NCBI GenBank assembly: GCA_014529385.2
Contig: CM043966.1
Span: 101,471,587 to 101,535,586 of the forward strand
Reading direction: 5' to 3'
Source of the DNA: Adiantum capillus-veneris
Taxonomy: Eukaryota > Streptophyta > Polypodiopsida > Polypodiales > Pteridaceae
DNA length: 64,000 nt
In this document: positions 10,242 through 22,104 of the stretch, one piece after another
Numbering within the stretch: the first letter of the stretch is position 1
Layout: each line of letters starts with the position of its first letter
Made by a program: the position numbers and the translations under genes
Notes under the pieces: model-generated
Database searches by the model: none
The model's input: the letters and a program-made list of their open reading frames with translations, nothing else
Told to the model about the DNA's origin: nothing

Positions 10242-10395
10242 GTACACACACGTTTTGATAAAAGGAGAATCACACATACACACTCACACGTACACACACG
10301 TTCTGATAAAAGGAGAATTTAAAATGTTGTAGGAACATCCAATGAGATCTCAAATATCTATCCGATGGTAGAGAGAGAGAGAGAGAGAGAGAGAG
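8934..10395 (+). repeat. Long dispersed repeat, copy 1
   Basis: This begins with ACTAGTATGTGACCGGCGCG and is repeated at 18,372-19,535 in the same orientation, with long nearly identical blocks. Shared text includes GGAAACAATGCCTCTATTC, CATGACACGACCTCTTAAT and GGCTATGATTGGTCTC-like ends. It contains (GT)n(GA)n at 9,199-9,277 and internal 100-bp subunits with TTTGTCACATAGGTCTTGAG (9,617, 9,966). Relative to copy 2 it has about 250 extra bases at 9,706-9,945. No coding capacity is recognisable. It may be a non-autonomous element, but termini and target duplications are unclear. Confidence 0.8.
10158..10367 (+). repeat. Microsatellite-bounded segment, original orientation
   Basis: Here (CT)n(CA)n is followed by GATAAAAGGAGAAT..AAAATGTTGTAGGAACATCC and GATGGTA, then a GA tract at 10,368-10,395. 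In copy 2 of the long repeat (19,338-19,533) the same segment is present as its reverse complement between (CT)n and (GT)n(GA)n. Confidence 0.85.
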
Positions 10396-10634
10396 ATGTC
10401 TATCAACTGGGAAATCTCTCTACCGATTTGGGGAGTTAATGTGAGGGTTGGTCTTTGTCGGGCATTTAATCAATTTTCTACGGGTGAAAAACTTTAGCTA
10501 TCCTTTTAAAAATATATTAATGTCAAAACATAATATCTTGAAAATATAAAAAGTGCGTGAAACTCAACGGTAAAATCTTTCTTTCTCTCTCTCTCCCTCA
10601 TAAATGTACATGTGTATGCACACACGCAATGTGA

Positions 10635-10639
<5 letters not shown>

Positions 10640-10690
<51 letters not shown>

Positions 10691-10703
10691 TAAGCAATGC
10701 AGT

Positions 10704-10757
<54 letters not shown>
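10640..10757 (+). repeat. (CT)n(CA)n and (CT)n microsatellites
   Basis: A compound (CT)n(CA)n tract at 10,640-10,690 is followed 17 bases later by about 25 CT repeats (10,707-10,757). The same pair of tracts with the same spacer text (AAGCAATG..GTGGT) recurs at 31,858-31,960, as part of the dispersed repeat that follows both. Confidence 0.9.
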
Positions 10758-10759
<2 letters not shown>

Positions 10760-10774
10760 GGTCAACAATGTGGA

Positions 10775-11309
10775 TAACGACCCCGCATTTGCATGTCATG
10801 CATGTCCTCAAAGTTAGACAATCCCAAGTCAACGTTAGGTGAGCTTTTTTCTTTGTCTCAAGCTCTTTTAAAAAAAACATACTTTCATAATTTTCTAAAA
10901 CATATCAATATTGGTTTTGAAAAAATCCCCTTGAAAAAATAAAATCAAATATAATCTTCTAAAATTACATTTTCATTAAACAAAAAAAAAGTCACTAAAA
11001 TTCTTCTTTTTTTGTTATATCTTCAAAAAGTAAATTCGGATTAAGCAACAAAACCTCCACTAAAGTTATCCCCTTTTTGTATATGCAATCAAACTTTAAC
11101 ATTTACTTTATGTAGAATACAAAGTCTTTTGAGTTTACATTTGAAAAGACTTGTCAATTCTTACATTATGGAAAGGTTGTCATGTCTTACAATCTTACCT
11201 TTTACTCTTGTATTTTAAATTAGATGTTTTGTAAGGTGTTTTTTTAAATGAACAAAGGAGTGAGGGAGTAACACGTAGACACCCTTCCTTCCTTGAAAAT
11301 TTTAAGCTG
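10775..11309 (+). repeat. Dispersed AT-rich repeat R, copy 1
   Basis: This 535-bp segment has recognisable relatives at 14,387-14,766 and 31,975-32,411. Common blocks include CATGTCATG.ATGTCCTCAA, CCTTGAAAA.ATAAA.CAAAT, AACAAAACCTCCACTAAA and TTATGTAGAATA.AAAGTC. The 3' end, GTAGACACCCTTCCTTCC..TTTTAAGCTGCA, resembles the ends at 14,720-14,766 and 14,940-14,998. No coding frame is present. It is probably a non-autonomous transposon family that I cannot name. Confidence 0.75.
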
Positions 11310-11339
11310 CACTAGTAAAACGGGCTGCCTTCGGCGGCA
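11310..11339 (+). repeat. Terminal-repeat-like end (CACTAGTAAAAC family)
   Basis: CACTAGTAAAACGGGCTGCC followed by TTCGGCGGC matches the minus-strand reading of 7,761-7,790. It begins exactly where dispersed repeat R copy 1 stops. Confidence 0.45.
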
Positions 11340-11649
11340 ACATGGTCTCGCTTAACCTCAAACCCTTTGCTCTTGAAAAATTTCATAAAAGCGGATTAAA
11401 AAAAAGCACTTTTTCTCTCTCGTGATATGAAGCACTCCAACAAAGTAAATTTGAATTATGTTTATCATTAGTTCTATCCATAAATTCTCTCTCTCTCACT
11501 TGCTTCTCGCGACTCTTTCTCTCACCCGTTGTGGTCGTTAATACTCGCTCCCACTCACCAAATGCTCCTAAGAGCGCCACATGTCAAGGGAGGCCGAAAC
11601 CACTCCCCCCCGCGCCCCCACCTATTTCTCCCTCTCTTTTTCTCCTATC

Positions 11650-11699
<50 letters not shown>

Positions 11700-11825
11700 T
11701 ATCTTACCATATCTATCTCTCCTTCCCTTCATTTGTCTCTCTATCCATATCCCTATTTGTCTCTCTCTACCCCTCTATTTCCCCCTTTCTCTCTCCCCCT
11801 ACCTCTCGTTAAACTCGTTCCTTAA

Positions 11826-11861
<36 letters not shown>

Positions 11862-12063
11862 AGTCTCTATGCATTTTCCTATTTCACCACCTCTCCCTTT
11901 CTATCTCTTCTCTCTCTAAATATTTTCCTCCTCTCTCTCTATCCCTATTAATCTTAGATCCTTTACTTCTCTCTATCCCCCTTTCTACCCAATTCTCTAT
12001 GTATCTTTATCCCTCTTTTTCTCTCCACCTATCTCTTGATTTCGTTTTCTCCTCCTCCTCCTC

Positions 12064-12121
<58 letters not shown>

Positions 12122-12317
12122 TCACACACACAAAAGTGCCAAAAGTTTCAATGATCACTCATACCCACATAGTTCTAGCCAGTTCTTCTACTTTCGTTTT
12201 ATCTACTTTATTTGATGTAACCAAACATGGTATCATATTCACCAGCTTGTAAGGGTTTGGTCTCATAGGTCATGTTGACCTTTTGAAGACCTTAACATAT
12301 CATTTTTCATTTTATTT

Positions 12318-12374
<57 letters not shown>

Positions 12375-12619
12375 TCCATGGATGTAACTTTTCATACCCC
12401 ACACAGTTCCAACTACCCTAGTAGTTCTTCTACTTTCAGTTTATTTTATGTATCTAGACATAGTATTAGATTCATGAGTTTGCAACGGTTTGGTCTCATA
12501 GGTCATTTTGGCCTCTTGAAGACGATTATGTCATTTCATTTTTCTCTCTCTCTCTCTCTCTCTCTCTCACACTCACACACACACACCCCCAATCTATTGT
12601 TTTGAAGACCATAATTTTA

Positions 12620-12670
<51 letters not shown>
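11340..12670 (+). repeat. Pyrimidine-rich, microsatellite-dense block
   Basis: About 1.3 kb is dominated by CT-rich sequence with pure tracts at about 11,656-11,695, 11,827-11,862 and 12,622-12,669, and compound (CT)n(CA)n tracts at 12,068-12,128, 12,320-12,374 and 12,543-12,585. Between the last two, a roughly 210-bp unit (CATAC..CACA.AGTTC..CTACTTTC..GGTTTGGTCTCATAGGTCAT) is repeated at 12,150-12,300 and 12,395-12,540. Open frames here encode only Leu/Ser runs and are not genes. Confidence 0.85.
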
Positions 12671-12790
12671 AAAAAAAATCATTAAATTAAAAAACTTGTT
12701 TCTACGGGGTGGATGTTAATCGTTGCTGCATCGCTCCGATTGATGCTCTACTTGGTGTCGCCACTTCCGTGCAATCCAACACAGGAAACT

Positions 12791-12834
<44 letters not shown>

Positions 12835-13322
12835 CTGCCTTGCATGTACCTCTCTCCTCATGCGCATTGACCTACGACATAGAGAGAGTGAACGACAACG
12901 GTAGAAAAAGACCTAGGTATAGTGCGCGAGAAAACATACTATGTAATGTGGTGTGTAAAAAAAGAAAATCGAGCACTCAGCATGATAACTCTAGATTTTA
13001 AATTGAAAGTAATCAAATCTATAGAAAAAAATCGAGCGCTGGGCATGAAATTTAACTCTAATTTTAATTAAAATTTATGAAGGTAATTTGTTTGAAGATA
13101 ATTCGACGGCGACTGAGATCTAACTCTAAATTTGAAGTTTGAATAAGTTTGAAGGTGATTTGTTTGAAGGCATGCAATGCGACGGCGACTGCAGCTAGGA
13201 ATCTCTCAGGGGAGCGGTGATCGCAACGCAAGACAGAGGCAGCGGGAGCAAGGTCGACGCCATCGCTGGAGGGTACTGAGGTCGGGTGAGAGAGAGCATC
13301 CCAGCTACTCGCACGTAATATG

Positions 13323-13357
<35 letters not shown>

Positions 13358-13480
13358 TTTTTACGCGCATACAGGGGATGGTTGAGCCTTGACAGGTTGG
13401 GAACATGCTCATGGGCATGCGCGTTGGGAACATGCTCATGGGCATACGCGCGCGCGGGCGCGCACACACACACACACACA

Positions 13481-13520
<40 letters not shown>

Positions 13521-13634
13521 TGCCAGCATTTGACGTGCAGGGAGCGGCAGCAGCGCACATTGGCGAGGCAGCCAGCGGCAACGATTATGGCGACAGTGTT
13601 GAAGCTGCTGGAGATGAGGCAAGGAGCTTGGGGG

Positions 13635-13667
<33 letters not shown>

Positions 13668-13851
13668 CTGAGTAGTAGCTTGCGCTCTGGCGTGGGTACA
13701 ATAAACGGACCCGAGAGAAAGAGACTGAAAGCATCCTTTGCATGGTACCATAGTCCTGCCTTGAGCACAGCTCTACTACCTCTCAAACACAAATGCAAAC
13801 ACGTATTACCTGTGCAAAAGGTCGTCGCAGAGACCCGAGTTGATGGCATGA

Positions 13852-13896
<45 letters not shown>

Positions 13897-13942
13897 GCTA
13901 CTGTAGGAGGTCCTCTGCTGCAAGACTTCTCTCCCTCTCCCT

Positions 13943-13977
<35 letters not shown>

Positions 13978-14061
13978 GACTTGTGCAATGGAGGTCGTCG
14001 CAGAGCCCTGAGTGGATAGGAGAATATCCTCTCTCTCTACCAAATGTGGAGTCTCCTGTAG

Positions 14062-14099
<38 letters not shown>

Positions 14100-14286
14100 G
14101 CCTGACGGGCAGCTCGCACTCCGGAGGACTTCTTTCTCTCCCTTCCTCTGTCTTCGAAACATGCTCGTGCGAAATCAAACGGTTTGACGGCCGATATAAA
14201 TTCAAAGCTCACTTAATTTAATCCCTCCCTCTGTCCCTTCTCTGTCGGCTTATAAATTCTCTCTCTCTCTCTCTCTCTCACTCTCG
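12671..14286. repeat. Microsatellite-dense block with mixed orientation
   Basis: Tracts of (CT)n lie at 12,791-12,831, 13,855-13,892, 13,931-13,978, 14,066-14,097 and 14,257-14,284, and of (GA)n at 13,324-13,354 and 13,486-13,515. A GC-rich alternating purine-pyrimidine run and a CA tract lie at 13,444-13,482. A 32-bp direct duplication (GGGAACATGCTCATGGGCAT..) lies at 13,399-13,450. Frames of up to 238 codons cross the block on both strands but code for simple Arg/Glu or Ser/Leu repeats. Confidence 0.85.
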
Positions 14287-14386
14287 AAGGACTCTCGGAT
14301 GCATATGAGAGCGTCACATGGCGGAGGGATACCGGAATCCCTCCCTTTTTTATAAGAGTATAGATTATAAAGAATATAGATGAAAA

Positions 14387-14766
14387 AAGTCCCTTGAAAA
14401 GATAAAACCAAATATATCTTCAAAAATTATATTTTTATTAAACCAAAAAATCATTAAATTTTTCTTTTTTTGTTATATTTTCAAAAAGTAAATTTGCATT
14501 AAGTAACAAAACCTCCACTAAAATTATTCCGTTTTTGTTATATGCAATCAAACTTCAACGTTTATTTTATGTAGAATACAAAGTCTTTGACTTTACATTT
14601 GAAAAGACTTGTGAGTCCTTACATTATGCAAAGGCTCTCATCTCTTACGATCTTACCTTTTACTTTTACATTTTAGATTATATGTTTTGTAAGGTGTTTT
14701 TTGAAATGAACCGAAGAGTGACACTTGTACACCCTCTCCTTCCTTGGAAATTTAAAGCTGCATTAT
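14387..14766 (+). repeat. Dispersed AT-rich repeat R, copy 2 (5'-truncated)
   Basis: This is colinear with 10,925-11,309 (CCCTTGAAAAGATAAAACC, AACAAAACCTCCACTAAAAT, GTAGAATACAAAGTCTTTGA) and ends TTTAAAGCTGCATTATAAAG. A second, shorter relative ending TTTTAAGCTCAATTCTATATAGTATAGAT follows at 14,850-14,998. Confidence 0.75.
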
Positions 14767-14998
14767 AAAGAGTATAGATATAGATATAAATAGTACTAAG
14801 TATTATGACTTTTTGACACAACTAAGAAGTCAAAACTAAGTCTTTTTATTTTTTACCATAAAGTACTTGCTACTTATCCTTCACTTTTATATTTCAAAAC
14901 AAATGTTTCTTAAGGTTCTTGAAATGAAGAAGAGAGTGACACATGGATGTCCTATCCTTCTTTGAAAATTTTAAGCTCAATTCTATATAGTATAGATG

Positions 14999-15455
14999 AG
15001 GTAGTCTTCCAATGAGGACAATACACGAACATTTGTATACCAGCTTAAGAAACTCACTTTCTTTTGCCGGAGAAGGATTAAAGGAGTTTACAATCTACCT
15101 CTATTTACCCTGGAGACTGAGTATAGATGGCAAATTTGGAAGGACCTAATGCTGAAATACTTCTCTAGAGAGTGTCTTGTTATGGATGAAACCAGGTTTG
15201 TATTGTAATTCCTTTTATGTTTATGGGATGACTCTCTCCCCACGTGTGAGACAAGGTTGTATTTGCTTTTTTCTTTAATCAATTCCACTTTTCTATAATT
15301 AAAAAAAAAAACAAAGAAAGGGGGAGTGTAACAAGATGTCGACGAGCAGCTGTGCAGTGCTTGCAAGCTGCAATTATGGCTACGCAGAGTATCATCACCA
15401 CCAACAAGAGGCAAGAGAGTCTATGACTAGAGCAAGAGCTTACCGCCATGACCAG

Positions 15456-15511
<56 letters not shown>

Positions 15512-17530
15512 CAACAGAGGGATGAGTCAGACGAATTGACCCGACTGTTTAAAGTTAAAGGAGTACGTTGAGCGCTCACCAGAAAAAACTCTTAGAATAA
15601 GGACACGAATTGACCCACTGCTTAAGTTAAAGGAGTACGCTCACCAGCAGAAACACTTTTGACAACTCTCAGAGAGTCAGAATGAGGACACTTAAAATTA
15701 CATTTTCCCGAACCAATGAAAATAAATAAAAGCAAACTTGAAATTATCCCCTTTTCTAGGTCAAAATTTGAAGCTTTTGCCAATAATTACACTAACACTT
15801 GTGTAAATTTCCGGGTTTTCTTAAAGGCAAGCTCGAAATCTAACCCTGATTTTACAATTTCAGCCTGTCAAAATACCTTGGACCCTGTTTTTTTCTTGCA
15901 CTAAAGCAGAACTTTACTGTGAATTTTTCATTTTTGTTCTCAACACAAGCTTGAAATCTAACCAAGATTTTGAAATTCTAGCCGGTCAAAAATACACAAA
16001 AGGTTAGTTTATTGTGAACACTCGATATGAGTCTCAAGAAATAGGAGCCACATAGTTGTGGCCAACAACAAGTTAGTGCCGAGTCTTAAAATGTGTTGCG
16101 GAACTAGATGTGTACCAAAAGCAAAGTGGTGGATCAGGTCAATGACAAGAAATGAGAGAAAGAGAGAGGGCCCATGGGAGAAAGAGAGAGAAGAGAGAAA
16201 GGAGGAAATAAGTGGATGGAATGTTTTTAACTTGGTGTACCAAACTTTTTTTTTTCCATAAAAGAGAGGTGCTTGTGAATTATATTAGAAGGACAAAGAT
16301 TACATGATATGACCGGATACAAAACAAGCCATGGTTATTGTATCCGGTGTAGCTAACTTAATTGCTTTTAACTCTAACTTAGTTTAAAGCGATATCTAAT
16401 CTCAAGATATCATTATGTGAAAAGGGCACTAAGATAGCTTGTCAAACCACTAGAAAGTACTAAGGTAGATTTTGCATGGTCTTATAGGTAGAGTTTCTAT
16501 ACATCACATATTTTTGTCATTTATTTGAAACGCCACCCTTGTGAAGCTAACCTTGCCAAAAATTGGCAAAGTTGACGCACAAAGGCAACCTTTGCAGCTC
16601 AAGCTGGAGAAAGAGACGAGTGTTATCTGGTGTCATAGCTTTTCAAGTTGGCAAACAAACGAAACAAAATTACTTTGCCTTTTGTAACGTATGAATGTGC
16701 TCTAAGAATAACCAAGGGATTCACCATGAGAAACGGGCTCTTTGGGAGTTTAGATAAGTGTCTAAGTCAGGGTGGTCCTCTAATAATTTCTCCTTCAGGG
16801 GGGAGATTGTGGTATATACTTCAAGGAGGAAATAAGAGGTGTTTGGGGGTAATGGAAGAGATTGATAACATACACTTAGACATACAAATCAGGGTATTTT
16901 AATAGCAAACGTATTCTTAATAGCAAACAAAACAACTATTGCCAATTGAATTACATGTGATTATTCCATTACATGAATCTATAAAGAGAAAACAAGCCAG
17001 TAGGATTAAGGTATTAACTTTTAATTTCCAAACTCACAAAAGTGAGTGCATATATATATTACAAAACCAAAACAGTTACATGGGAATCCATGCTTATCAG
17101 AGCCATGGCATCAGTCAATAGTTCTATTATAACGAATGAATACATTGGCTGACAAAGGGAGCCACCCTGAAACCAAATCACACAAAGGAGAACTTACACT
17201 AGTTTAGGGTTGCACCAAGAAAAAAACACTCCCATAGCCTGCCCCTTGACCGCCAAGCTAGAGCCAAAATGCCATACCCATCGACAATATACATAACTTC
17301 ACTTCTAAGGTAATAACTTTAAAAATGTAACTTGTATGGCATGAAGTTTGGTTTTGAAAACTTGAAGGTAAGAAATTATACCTAATCTTATATAGAAGCA
17401 AGTCGATAGAGAGGAACCTTGCATAGGCCCGCTTCCTTGTAATTTTATATAAAAGAATAGACATACTCATTCTGTCTGAGTGAAACTTGGTGTTTCCATG
17501 CTGACGTCGGTCGCCCTTCTAGTTTCCATA
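14999..17530. other. No recognisable gene; possible LINE 3' end
   Basis: This is mostly AT-rich DNA without a convincing gene. At 15,530-15,690 an approximate 75-bp duplication (ACGAATTGACCC..TTAAAGGAGTACG) is visible, and (CT)n lies at 15,466-15,507. At 16,240-16,300 the minus strand reads TAATATAATTCACAAGCACC then CTCTTTTATGGAAAAAAAA, a form common at plant LINE 3' ends, so 16,250-16,480 may be a LINE tail. Short frames at 16,648-16,902 and 16,939-17,121 have no recognisable motif. Confidence 0.4.
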
Positions 17531-17792
17531 TGGTCTCATGCAACTTAGTTCCCCTGCCACCTCACAAACCAGGTGCCTACATCTCCTCCTCGCCACAACC
17601 ACCATATGTCAACCCCCCCTTTTCCTCTTTGATGCCCAATGCAACATCTCCCCTCCTGCCACCTACTCCAACTTGAGCTCTCCCCTTGTGTTGCGAGCTA
17701 AACTGTCACCAAAGTTTGCACGCAAAGAGAGCAACGGGCACACACCTGCGATGCCATTGCACACACCATCACCTTTGAGCAAGGATACAAAA

Positions 17793-17793
<1 letters not shown>

Positions 17794-17842
<49 letters not shown>
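17794..17842 (+). repeat. (GT)n microsatellite
   Basis: About 24 GT repeats interrupted once (GTTTGTG). It lies inside a pyrimidine-rich stretch (17,538-18,143) that is open on both strands only because of the repeat and has no recognisable protein. Confidence 0.95.
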
Positions 17843-17845
<3 letters not shown>

Positions 17846-18371
17846 TGTGCAGTCGCCCTGTACAGCCTGCTTTGTCTCCCCCCCGACACAATGCAAGCAA
17901 AAAATATGTCCCTCTTTCTCTAGCTTTGGCCTTGCACATGGCGGCATGGCACCTCCCTACTCGCTTGCAACCACGTGCCAAAGCCACCTTAGAGTTTTCA
18001 TCTCCTGTCCAAAGGCTATTTATGTAGATAAACTCAATTGGAGCCCAAAAAATCATCATACGAATGGTAGAAAAAGAGAGAGAGCAGATTTTATTTTATT
18101 AACTTCACCATTTCCTTCCATTAAAACAAAGAGATCTTGCTAGATTCCTGTTATAAAAAAATGGGTCCTCCCCTACAATATAAGTGTAAAAAGGGGGTCC
18201 ATTTTTACTTTAGATGGGTCGTAAATGGAGGTTTTCCAAGGCTCTGATCTGTTCGTAGATGGCATGTCTTTCTCTAAAAAGAGTGAATCCCCCCCCCCCG
18301 GGATAAGAATACAGCTTACTTAGTCATTAGGAATTGTGTGTCTATACCTTGAGACTATATGCTTTTGGTAG

Positions 18372-19336
18372 TAACTAGTATGTGACCCGCGCGTTGTTGC
18401 GGTCAAGGAAACAATGCCTCTATTCTCATAGGGCTATCTTCTCCTCCAAGTGGAACACTATCAATACTCTCTTCCTACACGTATAGTCTATCACATTTAT
18501 AAAAGTTATGCATGACACGACCTCTTAATAGATGTTGACCTCTTAATAGATGCTGCAAAGCATTCTTTGATACCAAGATTGGAATCTTCTCATAGACATT
18601 ATTTTCATGAGGTGCTAGCCCTTGTTCACCAAACTTAGGAGTGCTCTAATTCTATTGGGGTGTGTGTGTGTGTGGGGGGGGGGGAGAGAGAGAGAGAGAG
18701 AGAGAGAGATAGATTCCTCCTTTTGGTCTACCTTGATCTAGCAATGCTACCAAGCTTGATCACCGAGATTAGATAAGTTAGCATGATTTGAAGAGATGAA
18801 AGCTAAGAGAAGTCAATGTAATAATATAACTTTTTCTAACAATGGAGTGGGTTCTAGAATTGGTTTCAATGATAGGATTGCAATTGGATTCAATGTCTCA
18901 CTCTCTTACTTAATTCTATCCTTATACATCTGTATGGATGTATGTATATATATATATCTATATGCACACATAACATGCACGTGCGCACGCGCGCGCACAC
19001 ACACATATGCGCTTGAAGTGAGATTTGTCACATAGGTCTTGAGGCATCTTGATATGTTCCAATTATGTCTATATGTACACATAACACACGTGTCCGTGCA
19101 CGCGCGCACACACACATATATGCTTGAAGGAAATATTTGTCACATAGGTCTTGAGGCATCTTGCTATTGTTACAATATAGTAACTATGACATTCAAAGTT
19201 TCTATGATCCCCTCGTCCCCCCCCCCCCCCCCCAAAACCCTCTAGTTGAAGTGACGATCCCAGCTGGACATTTAAAAAGAAGAAGCGAATTCCTTTTTCT
19301 CATTTGTCAAAAAGGAAAGTATAGATGGCTATGATT

Positions 19337-19373
<37 letters not shown>

Positions 19374-19465
19374 CATTAGATAGATCTTTGAGATCTCATT
19401 GGATGTTCCTACAACATTTCAAATTCTCCTATTATCAAGACATGTGTGTACACGTGTGTGTTTGT

Positions 19466-19535
<70 letters not shown>
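18372..19535 (+). repeat. Long dispersed repeat, copy 2 (with internal inversion)
   Basis: This begins ACTAGTATGTGACCCGCGCG and follows copy 1 (8,934 onward) block by block. There is a small local duplication of CTCTTAATAGATG at about 18,520-18,555. From 19,338 to 19,533 the internal segment between the CT tract and the GA tract is inverted relative to copy 1: (CT)n TACCATTAGATAG..GGATGTTCCTACAACATTTC..(GT)n(GA)n. Copy 1's downstream text CTATCAACTGGGAAATCTCT reappears only at about 20,013, so roughly 470 bp has been inserted after the inversion. Confidence 0.85.
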
Positions 19536-19537
<2 letters not shown>

Positions 19538-19624
19538 GAAACAAAAATAACTTTATTCTTACCCATGTTGTGAGATATATCTTTTGGGATTGTTCGGATG
19601 ACATTAAAATTTTTCTTCTTCTTT

Positions 19625-19669
<45 letters not shown>

Positions 19670-19872
19670 CTCCTCCTCCCCACAGATATTTACTTTTGTT
19701 GAAGACTTGTCTTGTAACTTTTAACATCACTTTAGATTGTTCCTACACGCGAACATTTTGTTCTATCTTTCTCTCTCCTGCGTCATTTATTGGACTTTGC
19801 ATTTCAACACATTAAATACGGCACTAAAAATTTATCCTCCCCTCCCCCCCCCCCCCCCCCCCCCCCCCCCCC
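19219..19872 (+). repeat. Homopolymer C tracts
   Basis: Uninterrupted C runs lie at about 19,219-19,233 and 19,844-19,872 (29 C in the given sequence). Such tracts can form i-motif or G-quadruplex structures and are prone to slippage or sequencing error, so the exact lengths are uncertain. Confidence 0.8.
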
Positions 19873-20179
19873 TTCTATCTCTCTCTCTCTCTGTGTGGTT
19901 TTAGATTGACACCCTTGTCTGCCAAAATTGAAGGAATTTATAGATTTTAAAGCATGGCCCACATGTTAACTCTTAAAACTAAAAAGAACAAAATATCCAA
20001 GAATTGGTAAAAGGTCCATCAACTGGGAAATCTCTCCACCCATTTGCGGTGTTCTCTCTCTTTGTTGAAAAAAGTATTGTGTACCGGAGTGCTTGAAGAA
20101 AATCTAAGTTTAATGTAAAATTTTCCTAAAAGTGACCCTAAAGAGTAAGAACCCCTAAGAATGGGGGTGCTAAGGGCCA

Positions 20180-20620
20180 CACAAGTGCATTCCAAGGAGG
20201 CTCATTTAAATATGGTGTACATGTTGACCAAAACATTTTGAACTAAGGTGGTTTTTTTAAAGAGCCCCTCAATACACATTTTAGTTTGCTTATGCCAAAT
20301 ACTTGCATGATGCCATATACCTTTGAGATATAAGGATACAAAAATTTATCCGGACACAAGCCCTCGTGTGAAAACTACTGAGAGCTTCCTTACCCTCACC
20401 CTTCTTCTTCCAGACATATGCGGCATCCTAAACTACAAACATTAATACCATCAAAAACTTGTTGTGAATTTTTCAATACATGATCACACTTAGTGTACAT
20501 GTTGAGTAAAGCATCTTCAACCATAATCTGTTTTTTGGGCTTCTCCAAGAGACCTTCAGGATAGGAATCCCATCATGAATTCTTTCATTCATGTCAACTT
20601 CTTAAATGTTGGCATTGGAT
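20180..20620 (-). pseudogene. Probable pentatricopeptide repeat (PPR) gene relic
   Basis: The minus strand contains two PPR-like helix signatures: LLNMYTKCDHVL followed by QQVFDGI, and further on QNVLVNMYTIF. These match the usual NALVDMYAKCGS..A..VFD.M pattern of plant PLS-class PPR proteins. Between them GEGKEALSSFHT resembles the G..KEAL.LF.. helix. Several frame changes and stops separate the pieces. Plant PPR proteins bind organellar RNA for editing or processing; this fragment covers at most about four repeats and is dead. The call rests on short motifs and could be wrong. Confidence 0.45.
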
Positions 20621-21829
20621 AATATTAACATACCTTCAAGGTGCAAGCCAATGTTGACATCATTTATACTATTTAATAAGCAGAAAAAAAGCTAGTTCTG
20701 TTGGCATGTGAAGCGGGTGACTTGGATGTAAGTTTCTAGGAAGGGAAACTATGAGTGATCACTTCTTAAGTTCCTTAGTGAAAGCCCAAAGATTGACACC
20801 GACAAAACACACTCTAGAGGGATCCACAAGGTAGAGAGGTTGAGGAGTTGCGAGTTTTGCTGGTGAGTTAAAAATTAGAGAGCACGCATTCAATCATCAT
20901 CATGCATGCAAATTGAGAAAATTAAACTTGAAAATCTTCAAATATAGTAAATTTTCTTCTAAAATTTCTCAAACAGAATCATTTTTTGTAGGATTTACCC
21001 TTGATGGAACCTTTAAATTTAGTAAAAATCTTCAAATTCTAGATGCAAATCTCCAAGCTTTTAGAGGAAAATTTTAGAAAATTTGTGTAAAAAATCTTCA
21101 AATATAGTACATTTTACTCTAAAATTTCTCGTATGGAGGTTTCCCAAGTATTTGGAAAAAAGCGCTATCTCAAGTGCTTGAAAAAAAACCTACGTTAAAT
21201 GTAATCCCACCTACAAATGTTGAGGGTTACCTTTAAATTCTAGATTTAAAGGCGAGAAAATCTACAAAGTTCAGAGAAATTAGCAGGATGAACTATCGAT
21301 GAAAGGGGAGGTATACAATCATCGTCATACACATAAACTAAAAAATTCAAATGTAAAAAACTTCAATTATAGTAAATTTGTCTCTAAAAGTTTATCATAT
21401 GCATTAAGAAAAATATGAACCCTTTAGGGGCCCTTTGGGATTAAGGTTAATTAGAGGCCAGCCAATGAGAAGAGGGTGGTGGACACACTCTATGCCCTCA
21501 CAAATGTAGGGGGACAAAGTAGCTTTACACTTCTTAAATGGGCTCTTACCTAGTGAGAAGGTGAGGGGGGGGGGGGGTGGGCCGTATGGAACCTGCAACT
21601 TCAAAATGTTCAAAACTCAAATTTTATCTTCTTAAAACCCTTTAAAGCTATTTTATGGTCAAAAAAGAATTTTTTGACCTCAAAAGTCAAAATGTGCACC
21701 CAAAAACCCTAAAATTCATTTAAAAAAAAACACTTTTGAAAAATCTTTTTTTACTATCCAGAGCTCCCCCAAAAGCAGTCCTTAGGCAAAAAGTTATTTT
21801 CTCTCTCTAGAACCTCTTTTCCAACCCGT
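20621..21829. other. No recognisable gene; repeat fragments
   Basis: Within this AT-rich stretch, 21,120-21,260 is a single diverged unit of the family tandemly repeated at 6,790-7,500 (GGTTTCCCAAGTATTTGGAAA, CCTACGTTAAATGTAATCCC). A run of 12 G lies at about 21,566-21,578. No coding sequence is recognised. Confidence 0.5.
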
Positions 21830-22104
21830 CCTTGGTTGCAGCCATCACACTCATCCTCTACTCCAACACTCTCTCTCTACACCATCTCCATTGCTGCAGC
21901 AAGGAAGCTCCTCTCTCCTCCCCTACCACCTTCCATTGCCACACCAAGCAAGGGTTATCCACCTTCTCATCCCATTGCCACAAGGATTAACCACCTTCTC
22001 ATATCACTTTATCCCACCTACATTGTAGCAACAAGCAAGGTCCTGCTCCTCCTCCTAATTTTCTTTGCTTAACCATTGCCAACTCTACTTCGCAAAGGCG
22101 GCCA

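Noticed and set aside
13389-14105. 238-codon open frame
   Set aside because: It is carried by GA and CT microsatellites that are open in every frame; the residues are Arg/Glu and Ser/Leu runs with no protein-like segment.
17538-18143. 201-codon plus-strand frame
   Set aside because: It spans a (GT)n tract (Cys/Val run) and Pro/Ser-rich low-complexity text. The opposite strand is equally open, and no domain is recognisable.
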